A DNA stretch of 64,000 bases from a virus. The stretch's first letter is position 1. Every line of letters begins with the position of its first letter. The position numbers and the translations under genes were made by a program. The notes beneath the pieces are model-generated. The model ran no database searches and was not told where the DNA came from. It saw only the letters and a program-made list of their open reading frames with translations. The stretch covers positions 26,535 through 90,534 of IMG/VR virus record IMGVR_UViG_3300025030_000067, one strand, 5' to 3'. Below, piece after piece: positions 1 through 8,725 of this stretch.

Positions 1-1095
1 AACCCAGCTCTGGAGTGCTCCGCCAACGAAGCAACGACGCTCTGATTTGCCGCTTGGACCACTCATATAGGCGCAATGCGCGTCTGCCATGGAATGGATT
101 GCCGCTGCAGACGTGATCGGCACAATCAGGTCTATCTTCATGGTTTTCAGCAGGTCGAAGGCTGCCTGCCAATCGTTGTTGGTGGTCGTGCCATTCGAGC
201 CACCATTCAGGAAAGTCCAGCCAACATTTGCCGGGATCGTGCCGGCGTCAGTGTTGCGTGAGGCAAGCACGTATCCTGACAGTTTGTTGATGCCATCCAC
301 GATCGCCTGCAGGTCGGATTTGGCTGTGAACGCTGCTGTCTTGACGTCCTGTGTGGTTACCGTATCAAGCTGAATGGATAGGTCAGTCTTTGGCTGTTTT
401 GTGGTTGCAACAGCTGTGTACTTCGCCACTCCGGCAACGTTGAAGCTGTTGATGGCGTCTACCAGTGCCTGAATGGTTGTGAAGGAGTTCAGGTCGAGAT
501 TCAGGTTGTCAGCGGCCACGGCTGTTGCATTGGTGGTCAGCAGGTGCGTGGCGGCAGAGATGTTTACGGTCATGGTGCAGGACGCGGCGGCTCCGGTGTA
601 CTGGATGCTGAACGAGTCCTTGGTCAGGTTGTCGAAAATTTCAGCATTGTCGACGTACTGAATTGTGACCTTCTTGCCTGTGGTCCCGGCTTCGATTTTG
701 GCTTTCACCTGGTTGGCTGTCTGGCCGAATAGGTAGCTGGTCAGCGTGAGCACGTCAGCAACCGCAGCATCTTTGAATGTCTTGCTCGATGCTGTCGCAG
801 GGTTTACCGGAATCAGATAGACTTCGCTGGCTCCCTGTGCGCCTGGCGATGGATCGAACAGCAACTGTGCGCCCAGCCGTGCCTCTGCCGAGTCGGGATG
901 AACCAGCTGGTTCACCAGCGATGGGCTGTTGATTTTGATGGCGGTTCCTGGCGGGATAAGCCCGACCATTTCCGCGAGAATCGCTACCTTGTTTGCCCCA
1001 CCAAGTGGACTGTTGGCCAGTGCCGACGAATCGATGCGGCTGGCAGCCTGGGGGATCAGGTAGTATTTACCGTTCCAGAGAACTCCTTTGCCCAT
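1..1095 (-). CDS. Contractile tail sheath protein (C-terminus beyond window)
   Basis: The reading frame is open from an ATG at 1095, preceded by the strong ribosome-binding site GGAGGTAAG, to the left edge, so at least 365 residues are present and the C-terminus is missing. The N-terminal third has the layout of phage sheath proteins: a hydrophobic strand (KVAILAEMVGLIPPGT), a segment matching 'inject at position' sheath domains (INSPSLVNQLVHPDSAEARLG) and GASEVYLIPVNPAT. In myoviruses the sheath polymerises round the tail tube and contracts on adsorption. Its place downstream of the head-tail connector genes fits. Family assignment is by pattern only; a related tail protein is possible. Confidence 0.72.
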   Translation of the reverse strand, partial: MGKGVLWNGKYYLIPQAASRIDSSALANSPLGGANKVAILAEMVGLIPPGTAIKINSPSLVNQLVHPDSAEARLGAQLLFDPSPGAQGASEVYLIPVNPATASSKTFKDAAVADVLTLTSYLFGQTANQVKAKIEAGTTGKKVTIQYVDNAEIFDNLTKDSFSIQYTGAAASCTMTVNISAATHLLTTNATAVAADNLNLDLNSFTTIQALVDAINSFNVAGVAKYTAVATTKQPKTDLSIQLDTVTTQDVKTAAFTAKSDLQAIVDGINKLSGYVLASRNTDAGTIPANVGWTFLNGGSNGTTTNNDWQAAFDLLKTMKIDLIVPITSAAAIHSMADAHCAYMSGPSGKSERRCFVGGALQSWV

Positions 1096-1097
1096 TG

Positions 1098-1364
1098 TTA
1101 CTTACCTCCTTTTATTTGCCATTCGGCCCATGTCAATGCTGTCGGCATGGTCTCGAACAGTCCGAGTAATGTTGCCCATTCGCTTCTGTATTTCCTGCCG
1201 TTGATCTTCTCTGCTTGGCACAGGTGGGTGAATGCCGCTTTTGTCTCGACCCGGGCTTTCGGTATTTCACTCAAAAACTCTTCCAGGGTTACCGGGAACT
1301 CAGATACTTCCGTGGCTGGTTCTTGCGTTGGAGCAGATTCTGTTGTTGCATCGGCTTTTGCCAT
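1098..1364 (-). CDS. Small conserved phage protein between tail genes (88 aa)
   Basis: No family recognised. The first 25 residues are Ala/Thr/Glu-rich and probably disordered; the rest (from EFPVTLEEFLSEI) looks like a compact helical domain with four Trp/Tyr-rich turns. It ends 2 bp before the sheath start, so the two are probably translated together. The start is supported by AAGGAGG 8 bases upstream, and a copy of the dispersed 13-bp operator lies 21 bases upstream of the start codon. A tail-assembly role is inferred from position. Confidence 0.7.
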   Translation of the reverse strand: MAKADATTESAPTQEPATEVSEFPVTLEEFLSEIPKARVETKAAFTHLCQAEKINGRKYRSEWATLLGLFETMPTALTWAEWQIKGGK

Positions 1365-1384
1365 GATGTTTCCTCCTTGATGTT

Positions 1385-1397
1385 GATATACGCTACA
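1385..1397 (-). promoter_or_regulatory. Dispersed 13-bp operator-like motif
   Basis: Exact copy of TGTAGCGTATATC read on the minus strand, sitting just upstream of the ribosome-binding site of the 88-residue gene. See the finding on the dispersed motif. Confidence 0.6.
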
Positions 1398-1403
1398 GTT
1401 AAT

Positions 1404-2048
1404 TTAAATCTGAACGTTGGTGCCGGTTGCGTAATTACCGATTGGCACACGCTTGGTCCACGAATTCTGTACTTTGCAGCTGATCTGCACTGCTCGGTTG
1501 AAGACTGTCTGAGGCAGGTGCTCCTGTTCCGGCTTGAGGTCTGCGACTGTGATATCAATCTCATATGCCCCTATGCCGGCCAGTGAATCTTGGGCTTCGC
1601 AGATGAATCTCTGTACCAATCGTGCCAGCCAAATCGCTTCGTCTATTGTTGCGGTCACCACATCGACCCGGTATATTGCTGATGCGACATATCCTTTCGG
1701 GATGTCCCAGTGGGTTTGAGTTCCGGTTGCAGGGTATGGCTGTGACTCGCCCAATAGATCGTTCAGAAACTTATCTGCTGTGTTCTCTTGACCAAGGCTG
1801 ATTCCGATCTGCGGGAGCGGCATATCCAGCAGCGGGAAGTGTGGAAGGATGTATACCTGTCCGTCGTCTCTTTTGCGGAGATCACCCGTAAAAGTCTTAC
1901 GGGTGATGTAGGCGGTTATTTCCGCAATCTCTCCTGCGTCCAAATCGTCGAAAGTGTCATTGATCGCAAACCCGCCATCCGCTTTCGCTGCCGCAAACTT
2001 TTCGAAGAACAGTTTCACCAGATATTTATCTACGTTCGGGAATCCCAT
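1404..2048 (-). CDS. Probable tail terminator/completion protein (214 aa)
   Basis: The order connector, neck protein, this gene, small protein, sheath is that of tail-terminator genes in contractile-tailed phages, and the length (214 aa) is suitable. No catalytic motif is seen. The middle (PKGYVASAIYRVDVVTATIDEAIWLARLVQ) predicts alternating strand and helix, as in the tail terminator fold. The start codon overlaps the stop of the upstream gene by one base (TAATG), which indicates coupled translation. Function rests on gene order. Confidence 0.55.
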   Translation of the reverse strand: MGFPNVDKYLVKLFFEKFAAAKADGGFAINDTFDDLDAGEIAEITAYITRKTFTGDLRKRDDGQVYILPHFPLLDMPLPQIGISLGQENTADKFLNDLLGESQPYPATGTQTHWDIPKGYVASAIYRVDVVTATIDEAIWLARLVQRFICEAQDSLAGIGAYEIDITVADLKPEQEHLPQTVFNRAVQISCKVQNSWTKRVPIGNYATGTNVQI

Positions 2049-2815
2049 TATATTGTTCCCATGCTTACTGTTGCGGTCTGGAGGTCAAGTACCGCTGCCT
2101 GCTGCACCATGGCTTCTACTGCTGGCTTGCAAAAAGCAGATACCGCTCCGGCAATATTATGCGGCTTGTATCCGGGGTGTATCCATGACCCGGGAGCTGA
2201 CTTGTCGCTGACAATTCGGAAAGTCATATACTTGTTTTGAGTGGCCTTGGCGTAGGTCTTCTCGATCCTTACCATCCCCTCGAATCTGCCGTTCTTGTGC
2301 TGATAACCGCTTGTCGGGTTCTTCCCTGGTGCGTGTTGAGTCTCGGTACCCGTGAGCCTGCCGCCCCACTTGATGGCGTTGCCCTGCTTGACGCTCGCTT
2401 TGAGTGCTCTTGCCTGTTTGTAGACGTCCTTCGGCATTGCCGGGAAGTTGCTGTTTGGCGAACTTCCGTTGCCTGTGCCTTGCCGAAACGGGATGATGTT
2501 GTATCTGCCGTTCTTCCCGATTCGTGCCTTTGGTCCGTTCAGGAGTGCCGGCTTCATGTCGAATGGAGCGCAACCGTTTTCCAGCTGCTCCGCAACTTTT
2601 GATGTCGCGACGACCTGCTGGCTGATGCTGTTGCCTTGGGTCAACTGATCTCTGGTGACGATGCTGTCGGAATAGATGCGTCGCAGACCGATATTATTTT
2701 GAACCGGGAGCATACCGGGGATGGTTTGTATCCCCATCACAGCCTGCTGCCATTGAGCCTGGACGAATCCTGCTGCTCTCTCAACGGCTGCTTCTATGTT
2801 TGGGGTATCGTTCAT
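2048..2815 (-). CDS. Probable neck/minor tail protein (255 aa)
   Basis: Not recognised with confidence. It is basic, with many Lys and Arg from residue 90 on, and has a Gly/Asn-rich stretch around residues 110-125. The section 'VRIEKTYAKATQNKYMTFRIVSDKSAPGSWIHPGY' resembles the C-terminal strand region of HK97-gp10-like tail completion proteins, which often carry a WIHPG motif. It overlaps the upstream connector gene by four bases (ATGA) and the downstream gene by one, so it belongs to one tightly coupled operon of neck proteins. Confidence 0.5.
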   Translation of the reverse strand: MNDTPNIEAAVERAAGFVQAQWQQAVMGIQTIPGMLPVQNNIGLRRIYSDSIVTRDQLTQGNSISQQVVATSKVAEQLENGCAPFDMKPALLNGPKARIGKNGRYNIIPFRQGTGNGSSPNSNFPAMPKDVYKQARALKASVKQGNAIKWGGRLTGTETQHAPGKNPTSGYQHKNGRFEGMVRIEKTYAKATQNKYMTFRIVSDKSAPGSWIHPGYKPHNIAGAVSAFCKPAVEAMVQQAAVLDLQTATVSMGTI

Positions 2816-3444
2816 CTCGACTCCATGAGGTGTTTCTTGCGCAACATGACCTTGCTGCCGAGGTCGTCTCCGTGGGTAATTCTCTCAATTGGTGGCACAA
2901 ATACCAGCCATTCGATGTATGCCCGGTACTTGATCGTATATCTGATGGCGGTTGCTGGTTTGATGCCGGTTTTGCCGGACCAGTCCCAGGCAATATTCTT
3001 GCCTGATAGTCTAAAGTCGGTTCCTTCAACGTACTTCTGTTTGTTTTCGTCAATACAGAATATGCCGCTGACTCCCTCGTAATAGAGTTTGTCGGATATT
3101 CCTGCTCCTCTTACCAGTGGATCGCCCTGGCCGTATGGCAGTGGCCACATAAAAATTATCTTGTCTCCCTCGCTCACGGTGTCTGATGTGAGTGGGGAAA
3201 AGACGCAATCTCCCGGCATGAATACTCCGGTTTCCATCAGCTCTCGCCGCTGGCTGATATCGGTCACCAATCCCGTGATAATCTTTTCTTCTGCATACAG
3301 CCAACCGCCTGTTTCGTGTTCCATGCAGTTCGGGTTTGGTTGGCCACTGGCATCATGGCAGAAACAGCGCAGGCCAATCAGGTGCCGGACCTGCTCTCCT
3401 TCTTCGGCTACAAAGTTATCAACGGCGTCGATTGGAATTGGCAT
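2812..3444 (-). CDS. Head-closure/neck protein (210 aa)
   Basis: Begins at an ATG that overlaps the stop of the upstream gene (TGATG), so translation is coupled; a longer frame reaching 3459 has no ribosome-binding site. Residues 20-45 hold a Cys-rich segment (CFCHDASGQPNPNC) followed by H, a probable metal site. The rest is strand-rich (KIIFMWPLPYGQGDP, IRYTIKYRAYIEWLVFV). Position between the connector-like protein and tail genes suggests a head-closure role. No sequence family named with certainty. Confidence 0.5.
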   Translation of the reverse strand: MPIPIDAVDNFVAEEGEQVRHLIGLRCFCHDASGQPNPNCMEHETGGWLYAEEKIITGLVTDISQRRELMETGVFMPGDCVFSPLTSDTVSEGDKIIFMWPLPYGQGDPLVRGAGISDKLYYEGVSGIFCIDENKQKYVEGTDFRLSGKNIAWDWSGKTGIKPATAIRYTIKYRAYIEWLVFVPPIERITHGDDLGSKVMLRKKHLMESR

Positions 3445-4799
3445 CACAGCACCACGCACGAGATACCGCGATACAGGTTGCGCAGTCGCGGCAGATTGGT
3501 TTTGTTCCAGTCTTTGTATTCCTGGATGGCGGTGTCGTAGACGCCTTTTGCGTTGTAGCTCTGGCTTCTACTGACACCGTCCTTGCTGATGCTTTCGCTG
3601 GTCATTCCTGATCGCCACGCTTGCTCTGCGGTAGTCAGGATCGATATGGCCGAGGTGTAGCCGACCATCTTGATTATCTCTGCCGGGATCTTCTCGTCTA
3701 TGCCGAGAATGGCTTTGTACCGCCAGAAATCGGCGATGAATTCGCGCACGCCCCAGAAGTTTATGCCCATGAAGAATGTCCAGTATTGTGCGTACTGGCT
3801 GTTGTACGGCAGGACATCCACGTTCCCGCTCTTGCGGTTGACGGTCAGTGCGCCTGATTTCAGTTCCATGGCCCTGGTGTTACCGATGTAACCCACGAGG
3901 TCTGTCACTTTGCCTACCTGATGATATGGAAGGTCGAGGTGCCACCCCATGCCGCGTTTGTTAAAATCCTTCTCGTAAAAAGTGAGCGGTACCGCTTTCG
4001 AGTCGAAATATTCCCCCTGTTCCGGATTGGAATAGTACGGCTCGGTTGCTACTCGGGTTGGCTCCAAGAATATCTTGAGCATGCTCTCGACTTCCTGAGT
4101 GGCCTTTTCAATTTCGCTCTGCAGGAAGCCATCGGCCAGTTCTTCTTGGTCGAGCAGGATCCCTTCGGCGGCATCAGCGGATGGTAGCGAGAAGAAATCC
4201 ACGTCCACCTCGCAATAATTGCCGGTGGCGTCCAACAGGATCTCGCTGGTGCTGTTTTTGGTGATAGGGATTGGTGTACCCTTGCCCCAAGTCAGTGTGT
4301 TGCCTGTGGCTTTATATTCAAGGCCAACGACGCCCTTCTTGGTGCCCTTGGATACGCCCGTGATGGTTACTCCGGTCACGACGGCAGGCTGCCGCTTCGG
4401 CATCAGTTTGTATCCGGACACCAGATGTAAACCCTGGCAGTAGGTCCGCCGCATTTCGTCTGCCGTGATGATGGACACTTTGAACGCAGCGACCGAAGTC
4501 AGATCGCCTTGTGTCGCTGTGATCTTGTAGTCGCCTCGGTTGATATGCGTTGTCCCGTCTGCATCATTGATGTTGGCCAGATCGAACTCTACGACAATCC
4601 CCTTGGCTGCGCTTCCGCTGAATACGATGGCCTGGGTAGCCAGCGGGACGCCTTTCTTTTCCAGGGAAATAACTACTGGCTCCGAGGCCAGGTCGATGGC
4701 GGGAGAGGGTACGATCCTCGCCTTCACCACCGACCTTGGAGCCTCGTATCGGGAATATTCATCTCGGTTGAGATATATGCCGACCCCGGTAAGTGCCAT
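3444..4799 (-). CDS. Head-tail connector/adaptor protein with N-terminal strand-rich domain (451 aa)
   Basis: Two parts can be seen. Residues 1 to about 205 are strand-rich with Ig-like composition. Residues from about 215 are helical (DQEELADGFLQSEIEKATQEVESMLKIFLE) and resemble gp6-type connector proteins that dock on the portal, where a long helix with 'tP..Y....F' follows. A Trp/Phe-rich segment (YAQYWTFFMGINFWG) and a terminal basic tail follow. It is preceded by a small gene ending with TAA directly before its ATG. Connector function is inferred from the helical signature and position. Confidence 0.5.
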   Translation of the reverse strand: MALTGVGIYLNRDEYSRYEAPRSVVKARIVPSPAIDLASEPVVISLEKKGVPLATQAIVFSGSAAKGIVVEFDLANINDADGTTHINRGDYKITATQGDLTSVAAFKVSIITADEMRRTYCQGLHLVSGYKLMPKRQPAVVTGVTITGVSKGTKKGVVGLEYKATGNTLTWGKGTPIPITKNSTSEILLDATGNYCEVDVDFFSLPSADAAEGILLDQEELADGFLQSEIEKATQEVESMLKIFLEPTRVATEPYYSNPEQGEYFDSKAVPLTFYEKDFNKRGMGWHLDLPYHQVGKVTDLVGYIGNTRAMELKSGALTVNRKSGNVDVLPYNSQYAQYWTFFMGINFWGVREFIADFWRYKAILGIDEKIPAEIIKMVGYTSAISILTTAEQAWRSGMTSESISKDGVSRSQSYNAKGVYDTAIQEYKDWNKTNLPRLRNLYRGISCVVL

Positions 4800-5027
4800 T
4801 TATGCGATCTTCTTGGCGTCAACAGCGACAAACGCTGGCGTGAAACCTGTACCAGAAGAACCGTCCGGGGCTTTTGTGGCGACAGCACTGTGTGTGTGGA
4901 CTGAATATGCTGCTTTCAGTTCTTCGACTTCATCCACCAGCTTGTTGAACTCTTCGCGCATAGCGACCAGTTCTGCTCCATATGCTGCCTTGTTTGATCC
5001 GAATGTCCGTGTTGTTCGTGTTGCCAT
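4800..5027 (-). CDS. Small helical phage protein (75 aa)
   Basis: Good ribosome-binding site (AGGAGGTG). Residues 15-42 form an amphipathic helix or short coiled coil (MREEFNKLVDEVEELKAAY), followed by a HTHSAVATKAPD segment of the kind found at the ends of fibre and decoration proteins. Could be a head decoration or fibre-like cement protein; no family is assigned. Confidence 0.6.
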   Translation of the reverse strand: MATRTTRTFGSNKAAYGAELVAMREEFNKLVDEVEELKAAYSVHTHSAVATKAPDGSSGTGFTPAFVAVDAKKIA

Positions 5028-5060
5028 TGCGACACCTCCTGGTTATATGGGTTACTTCAG

Positions 5061-5435
5061 TTACTTCGCGAGTGCTTTGCTGCGTTTTGCGGCTTCGTCC
5101 ATGACGCTCTTGCGAGGGTTTTCACTGATGCGTGCTTCTTCCGCAATCAGCTCTTCAATCTCTTCGACCGTGATGGCTGCCCTGATCTTCTCAATCATCT
5201 CGGCTGCTGTTGCGATTTTGGCATCTGATTCTTTGCCGCCGTCTGCATCGACCTTTGGCTTCCAATAGTCGGGCAGGCCGATTGAGAGAAATGCGCCGGC
5301 TTCGTCGTTGTCGCACATGGCCAGAAACACGTCGGGTGTGTCAGTCTCTTTGAATTCGACCGTTACGGATTCGCCTTTTACCTTTGTGGCAATTTTGCCT
5401 TTGTGGCGGGATGCTATTTCGATGGTCTTTGACAT
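5061..5435 (-). CDS. Small head-region protein, possible head completion (124 aa)
   Basis: Unrecognised. N-terminal 55 residues are strand-rich and polar; residues 75-124 are helical with acidic repeats (AAITVEEIEELIAEEARISE) ending in a Lys-rich tail. It lies just downstream of the major capsid gene, separated from it by a hairpin and one operator-like motif, so it may be expressed at a different level from the capsid protein. Confidence 0.6.
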   Translation of the reverse strand: MSKTIEIASRHKGKIATKVKGESVTVEFKETDTPDVFLAMCDNDEAGAFLSIGLPDYWKPKVDADGGKESDAKIATAAEMIEKIRAAITVEEIEELIAEEARISENPRKSVMDEAAKRSKALAK

Positions 5436-5461
5436 AAAAGCTCCTTGGAGTGATTTGATAA

Positions 5462-5485
5462 GCGGGAGGCCGTTAAGCCTCCCGC
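5462..5485. terminator. GC-rich hairpin after the major capsid gene
   Basis: A perfect 9-bp stem (GCGGGAGGC) with a 6-base loop lies downstream of the capsid gene on the minus strand. There is no T-run, so it may be a transcript-end stabiliser or weak terminator rather than a classical one. Confidence 0.5.
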
Positions 5486-5492
5486 CTTGTTA

Positions 5493-5505
5493 CATATACG
5501 CTACA
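5493..5505 (-). promoter_or_regulatory. Dispersed 13-bp operator-like motif (variant)
   Basis: TGTAGCGTATATG on the minus strand, 12 of 13 to consensus, directly after the capsid stop codon and before the hairpin. Confidence 0.55.
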
Positions 5506-5506
5506 C

Positions 5507-6946
5507 TTATGGCGCAGTGTATGTACCGCAGTTTTTGTAGATCATCACTCGTTCAGGAGCTTTGATCACGGAAACGATGTACAGCAGCAGCATGAACGGG
5601 AAGGTTGTGCCTACCTGTGGCAGCGGCATTTTGATAAGCGGTGTCATCTGAGCGATGGCGATGTCGCGTGCGTCCGGCTTGATCACCAGTGCGATGCCGT
5701 CAGAAGGTTTACCGGCTGCATCCACAGTGCTCCATTCGCCCTTGTCAACGAAGGTCAGGTCGCCGGAAGCGGTCTGCGCAACCTTGGCAATCCATTTCGC
5801 GTCAGAACCGTTTGCCAGCTTACCGCGATAGATGCGGTATCCAGTAGCGCCGGCCAGGCGGGTAACTACGATGGTCACCTTTGTGGTGGCATCAGGTACT
5901 GCAATGGCACTGGTAATGGTCCCGAGGGATTCGCCAGTGTCGTTGAACGCGGCCACTGTGTAGTAATATGTGGCGGCGAGGTGCTGACCGGCAGCGTCGT
6001 CGGCTGCTGCTGGCTGGGTTGTGATTGCTGGTGCGGCAGGAACGCCAGCCGGTGCGGCAGCCAAAGGTGCGGCAGCTTCGACTTCCTGGAGCAGAATGGA
6101 GTAGTCGAAATTGAACCGACCGAACTGCGTATCGTATCCGTCAAGGTTTTGTCCCAAGGAATACGTCGGCTGCTGTCCGCCGTCCTTGTTGAAGCGAACC
6201 ATGTTGCGGGATGCGAACTGCTGGTTCAATCCTGCGGTTACGTGTGCCGACTGCAGCACGTTGTACCCGTTGACACTGGCCTGCTTGCCGGTGGTTACCA
6301 GGGACTGGGCGGCAACGTCCAGTTCATTGAAAGTCAGGGGAGCGCCCTTCATATCAATTACGTTCGCCGAGTTGGCAGCGGTCAGTGCAGCCAAGAGCCC
6401 GTCGAAGTTTACTTCTTCGCCGTTCTCGTCCTTGATTGCAGACTGGCCGAACACCAATTCACGCTCTACTTTTTCGAGAAGCTCCAGCGTGCGGTCACGG
6501 TTCTCGCGGACGGTGGGGTCTTCGAAAGCGCCGCCATTCTGTCCAGTGATCAGCATCTGGTGAGTGATCCCGCCGAGTACGCCGAGGAACTTGTTGTAGA
6601 TACCTTTACGCTCAAACGTAGAGGTTCCGCCCTTTGGTGCCCCGCCCTGACGGAAGCCAGCGCCACCGCTGCGGTTGGAACCGAAGCCTTTGTGGACGTT
6701 GTACTCGTAGTAAGGCTGCGCACTGGGAACCTTGGGGAGCATGTTGAACAGCTTGAAGTGCTGCTCGGTGATGAGTACTTCTGTCATCACTGCATCCAGG
6801 TTTTCCAGCATGAGTGGTCCGGACTGAATGCCTCCGGGACCGCTGTTGGTGGTTGCGAGTGCTTTGCGCAGGTCGTCGACGATACCGTCACCGGTCTGGT
6901 TGTAGCCACCGCTTTTCAACATCTGATCGTAACTTTGTACTTCCAT
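5507..6946 (-). CDS. Major capsid protein with inserted Ig/Fn3-like domain
   Basis: 479 residues. It follows scaffold and prohead protease genes, the usual order for the shell protein. Residues 55-290 carry the shell core (FKLFNMLPKVPSAQPYYEYN; ERELVFGQSAIKDENGEEVNFDGLL; LDVAAQSLVTTGK). Residues about 300-415 are an Ala/Pro-rich linker and an Ig/Fn3-like domain (TYYYTVAAFNDTGES; GYRIYRGKLANGSDAKW) that would project from the capsid surface. The core resumes in the C-terminal 60 residues (IKMPLPQVGTTFPFMLLLY). The N-terminus holds LRKA (26-29) and SGPLMLENLD (42-51), a block also present in the protease, so the N-terminal arm is probably removed on maturation. Identification rests on context and pattern. 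Confidence 0.82.
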   Translation of the reverse strand: MEVQSYDQMLKSGGYNQTGDGIVDDLRKALATTNSGPGGIQSGPLMLENLDAVMTEVLITEQHFKLFNMLPKVPSAQPYYEYNVHKGFGSNRSGGAGFRQGGAPKGGTSTFERKGIYNKFLGVLGGITHQMLITGQNGGAFEDPTVRENRDRTLELLEKVERELVFGQSAIKDENGEEVNFDGLLAALTAANSANVIDMKGAPLTFNELDVAAQSLVTTGKQASVNGYNVLQSAHVTAGLNQQFASRNMVRFNKDGGQQPTYSLGQNLDGYDTQFGRFNFDYSILLQEVEAAAPLAAAPAGVPAAPAITTQPAAADDAAGQHLAATYYYTVAAFNDTGESLGTITSAIAVPDATTKVTIVVTRLAGATGYRIYRGKLANGSDAKWIAKVAQTASGDLTFVDKGEWSTVDAAGKPSDGIALVIKPDARDIAIAQMTPLIKMPLPQVGTTFPFMLLLYIVSVIKAPERVMIYKNCGTYTAP

Positions 6947-6977
6947 TTGGGTGTTCCTCCTTTTGTTGTACGGTGCT

Positions 6978-7664
6978 TTACAGACCGATTATTTTTTTGA
7001 CGTCGTCGGGGAGACGGCCAACGTCTTTGTAAGTGCCGAATATCGACAGGTGACGAGCGTCTACCTGCCCTGCCTGTACTGCTTTTGTCAGCGATTCTGA
7101 AATATCAGATATTGATTTGGTGAGTTCCTCCACCACTTCAACACCGCCGATGCCGAACTTAGCCTGGCCGGGAGATAGTGGTTTCGCTCCGAGTTCGGTT
7201 ACCGACTTCTCGATGCGTTCCATATCTTCATGGCGAGATTTGGCAAGGGATGCGATCACCTTGGCCTGCTTGATGTTCAAATTCAGCAGAGCAGCGACAG
7301 ACTTTTTCAGCGAGTCAACTTCGCCGGCAAGGCCTACCGTCATCTCCTGGACCGATTTTTCGAGAGACGCGAACGCATCGCTGGCTTTTACCAGCTCTTC
7401 ATCGTAGTTCTCGTCCTGCGTGGATTTGTCGAGGTCGGCTTCACCTTCGCCATCTCCCTCTTCTTCGCCAACGGGCTCTGCGCCTTTGTCGTCCTCGTCA
7501 CCGTCCGGCTCTTTGTGGCTTTTGGTCAACTCATCGCCGAGTTCTTCTTCCAGAGACTTGGTCAACTCGTCCAGTTCGTCTTTGGGCTCTTCTTTGACGG
7601 ACTTTTCAAGATCATCAAGCTCTTCCATCGCCTTATCTAAGGCTTCTTGATTCTCTACACTCAT
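6978..7664 (-). CDS. Acidic scaffold-like head assembly protein with L-x-K-S repeats
   Basis: 228 residues, very acidic in the first half, with a predicted coiled coil at about residues 105-150, as expected of a capsid scaffold encoded between protease and shell genes. It contains about nine evenly scattered copies of L-x-K-S/A (DLEKSV, ELTKSL, ELTKSH, DLDKST, SLEKSV, SLKKSV, RIEKSV, ELTKSI, SLTKAV). If the prohead protease cuts near this motif, the scaffold would be shredded for exit from the head. Strong ribosome-binding site AAAGGAGG. Scaffold role is inferred from position and composition. Confidence 0.68.
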   Translation of the reverse strand: MSVENQEALDKAMEELDDLEKSVKEEPKDELDELTKSLEEELGDELTKSHKEPDGDEDDKGAEPVGEEEGDGEGEADLDKSTQDENYDEELVKASDAFASLEKSVQEMTVGLAGEVDSLKKSVAALLNLNIKQAKVIASLAKSRHEDMERIEKSVTELGAKPLSPGQAKFGIGGVEVVEELTKSISDISESLTKAVQAGQVDARHLSIFGTYKDVGRLPDDVKKIIGL

Positions 7665-7691
7665 TCGCGTTTCCTCCTTTTGATTTGCTGC

Positions 7692-8648
7692 TTACGGTTT
7701 ATGTAAAATTCCCGCTGCCTTTACTAACGCTGCGAGGTCTGGCCTGTATTGGGCACCATGTATTGCTTTCCGCAGGAAGTTGATGCTCTGGCCTTTTGAA
7801 TATCCCTGACATTTTTGCATATGTTCGACGGCCCCGGTCAGACCACCGTTGAACTTCCCGGCTGAGTTAAAGCATCCGCAGTCCGTGTTGTTGCCGTACA
7901 GGATGCCGCTCATGCCTCTGTCGAGGTTTTCCAGCATGAGTGGTCCGGCTGACGTAGTGGACATCGCTTTATTCAGATCTTCGACGTCTTCTTTGCTCAT
8001 AGGTGCATGTGCTCCACAGCTGTGCCCTGGGGTATAGAGCGGGTGATCTGGTGAGCATTTGCCGCAGCAGAACGACTTACGGAAGAGCTCTATGGTGGCA
8101 TCCTCGTTAACCGGCTTGTGTGTCACTGCGAGATTGCAAACTACCGACCTCACGATCTTGTTGCCTTTGCGCTGCAGCACTCCGCCTTCTACCGAATACG
8201 CCAGTGCTCGTTTGCCTCCGGACTTTTGAAACGCGAGCCCCAGCTCCCACATCTCGTCGGCCAGCTTGGTCTGCTCGCTGGTGGTTTCTCCGGTGGGTTT
8301 GAGCAGTTCTCCTTCTACCCATAGGCCTTTGTCTCTGATCTCAGCTCTTGTGGGATAGCCGATGATGATCGGCATCTTGGCGCCTTTGACTACTCCGCAG
8401 CTCGGGCACTTGGACAGTGCATGGATGTGTCCGCATTTGAGGCACTTGGCGTAGTGGTCATAGTTCAGGTATCCGGATTTCATAAGCGGTCCGAAGTCGA
8501 TTCCGGATTGCAAGATAACTTCACCGTCCTGGTCCATGCTTTCGGTGGATGCGTATCCGCGAACGATACGGCGATCTCCACCTGCGCTCTTGCGTAGCTC
8601 CATCTCGATCGGTAACTCAAACAGGACTTGGTTGTCGGTTTCTTCCAT
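7692..8648 (-). CDS. Prohead maturation protease (S78/HK97-type) with zinc-ribbon insert and capsid-like tail
   Basis: 318 residues. Residues 25-180 match the HK97-family prohead protease core: RIVRGYASTESMDQDGEVI, then catalytic His in NYDHY (about 65) and catalytic Ser in ALAYSVEGG (about 152), and a strand ending AVTHKPVN. Right after the His is an inserted zinc ribbon (CLKCGHIHALSKCPSCG, about 69-88). The C-terminal half is not part of the family: it has Cys clusters (CCGKC, CGC) and a segment, LNKAMSTTSAGPLMLENLD, nearly identical to the capsid protein's N-terminal arm. It also carries LRKS at 18-21 and LRKA near the end. It processes capsid and internal proteins during head maturation. 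Confidence 0.85.
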   Translation of the reverse strand: MEETDNQVLFELPIEMELRKSAGGDRRIVRGYASTESMDQDGEVILQSGIDFGPLMKSGYLNYDHYAKCLKCGHIHALSKCPSCGVVKGAKMPIIIGYPTRAEIRDKGLWVEGELLKPTGETTSEQTKLADEMWELGLAFQKSGGKRALAYSVEGGVLQRKGNKIVRSVVCNLAVTHKPVNEDATIELFRKSFCCGKCSPDHPLYTPGHSCGAHAPMSKEDVEDLNKAMSTTSAGPLMLENLDRGMSGILYGNNTDCGCFNSAGKFNGGLTGAVEHMQKCQGYSKGQSINFLRKAIHGAQYRPDLAALVKAAGILHKP

Positions 8649-8666
8649 CTGCTGCCCCTAGAACAC

Positions 8667-8700
8667 AAAAAGACGGCTCCGGGTTTACCCAGATGCCGCC
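8667..8700 (-). terminator. Intrinsic terminator upstream of the protease gene
   Basis: On the minus strand a GC-rich stem (GGCGGC...CTGGGT / ACCCGG...GCCGTC, with a small internal bulge) is followed by TTTTT. It separates the protease-capsid genes from the upstream effector genes. Confidence 0.7.
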
Positions 8701-8725
8701 TATAACTGCGCTGACTCGTAGTTGC

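Noticed and set aside
5981-7000. 339-residue plus-strand open frame
   Set aside because: Lies antisense to the capsid gene, without a site or credible composition; a shadow frame.
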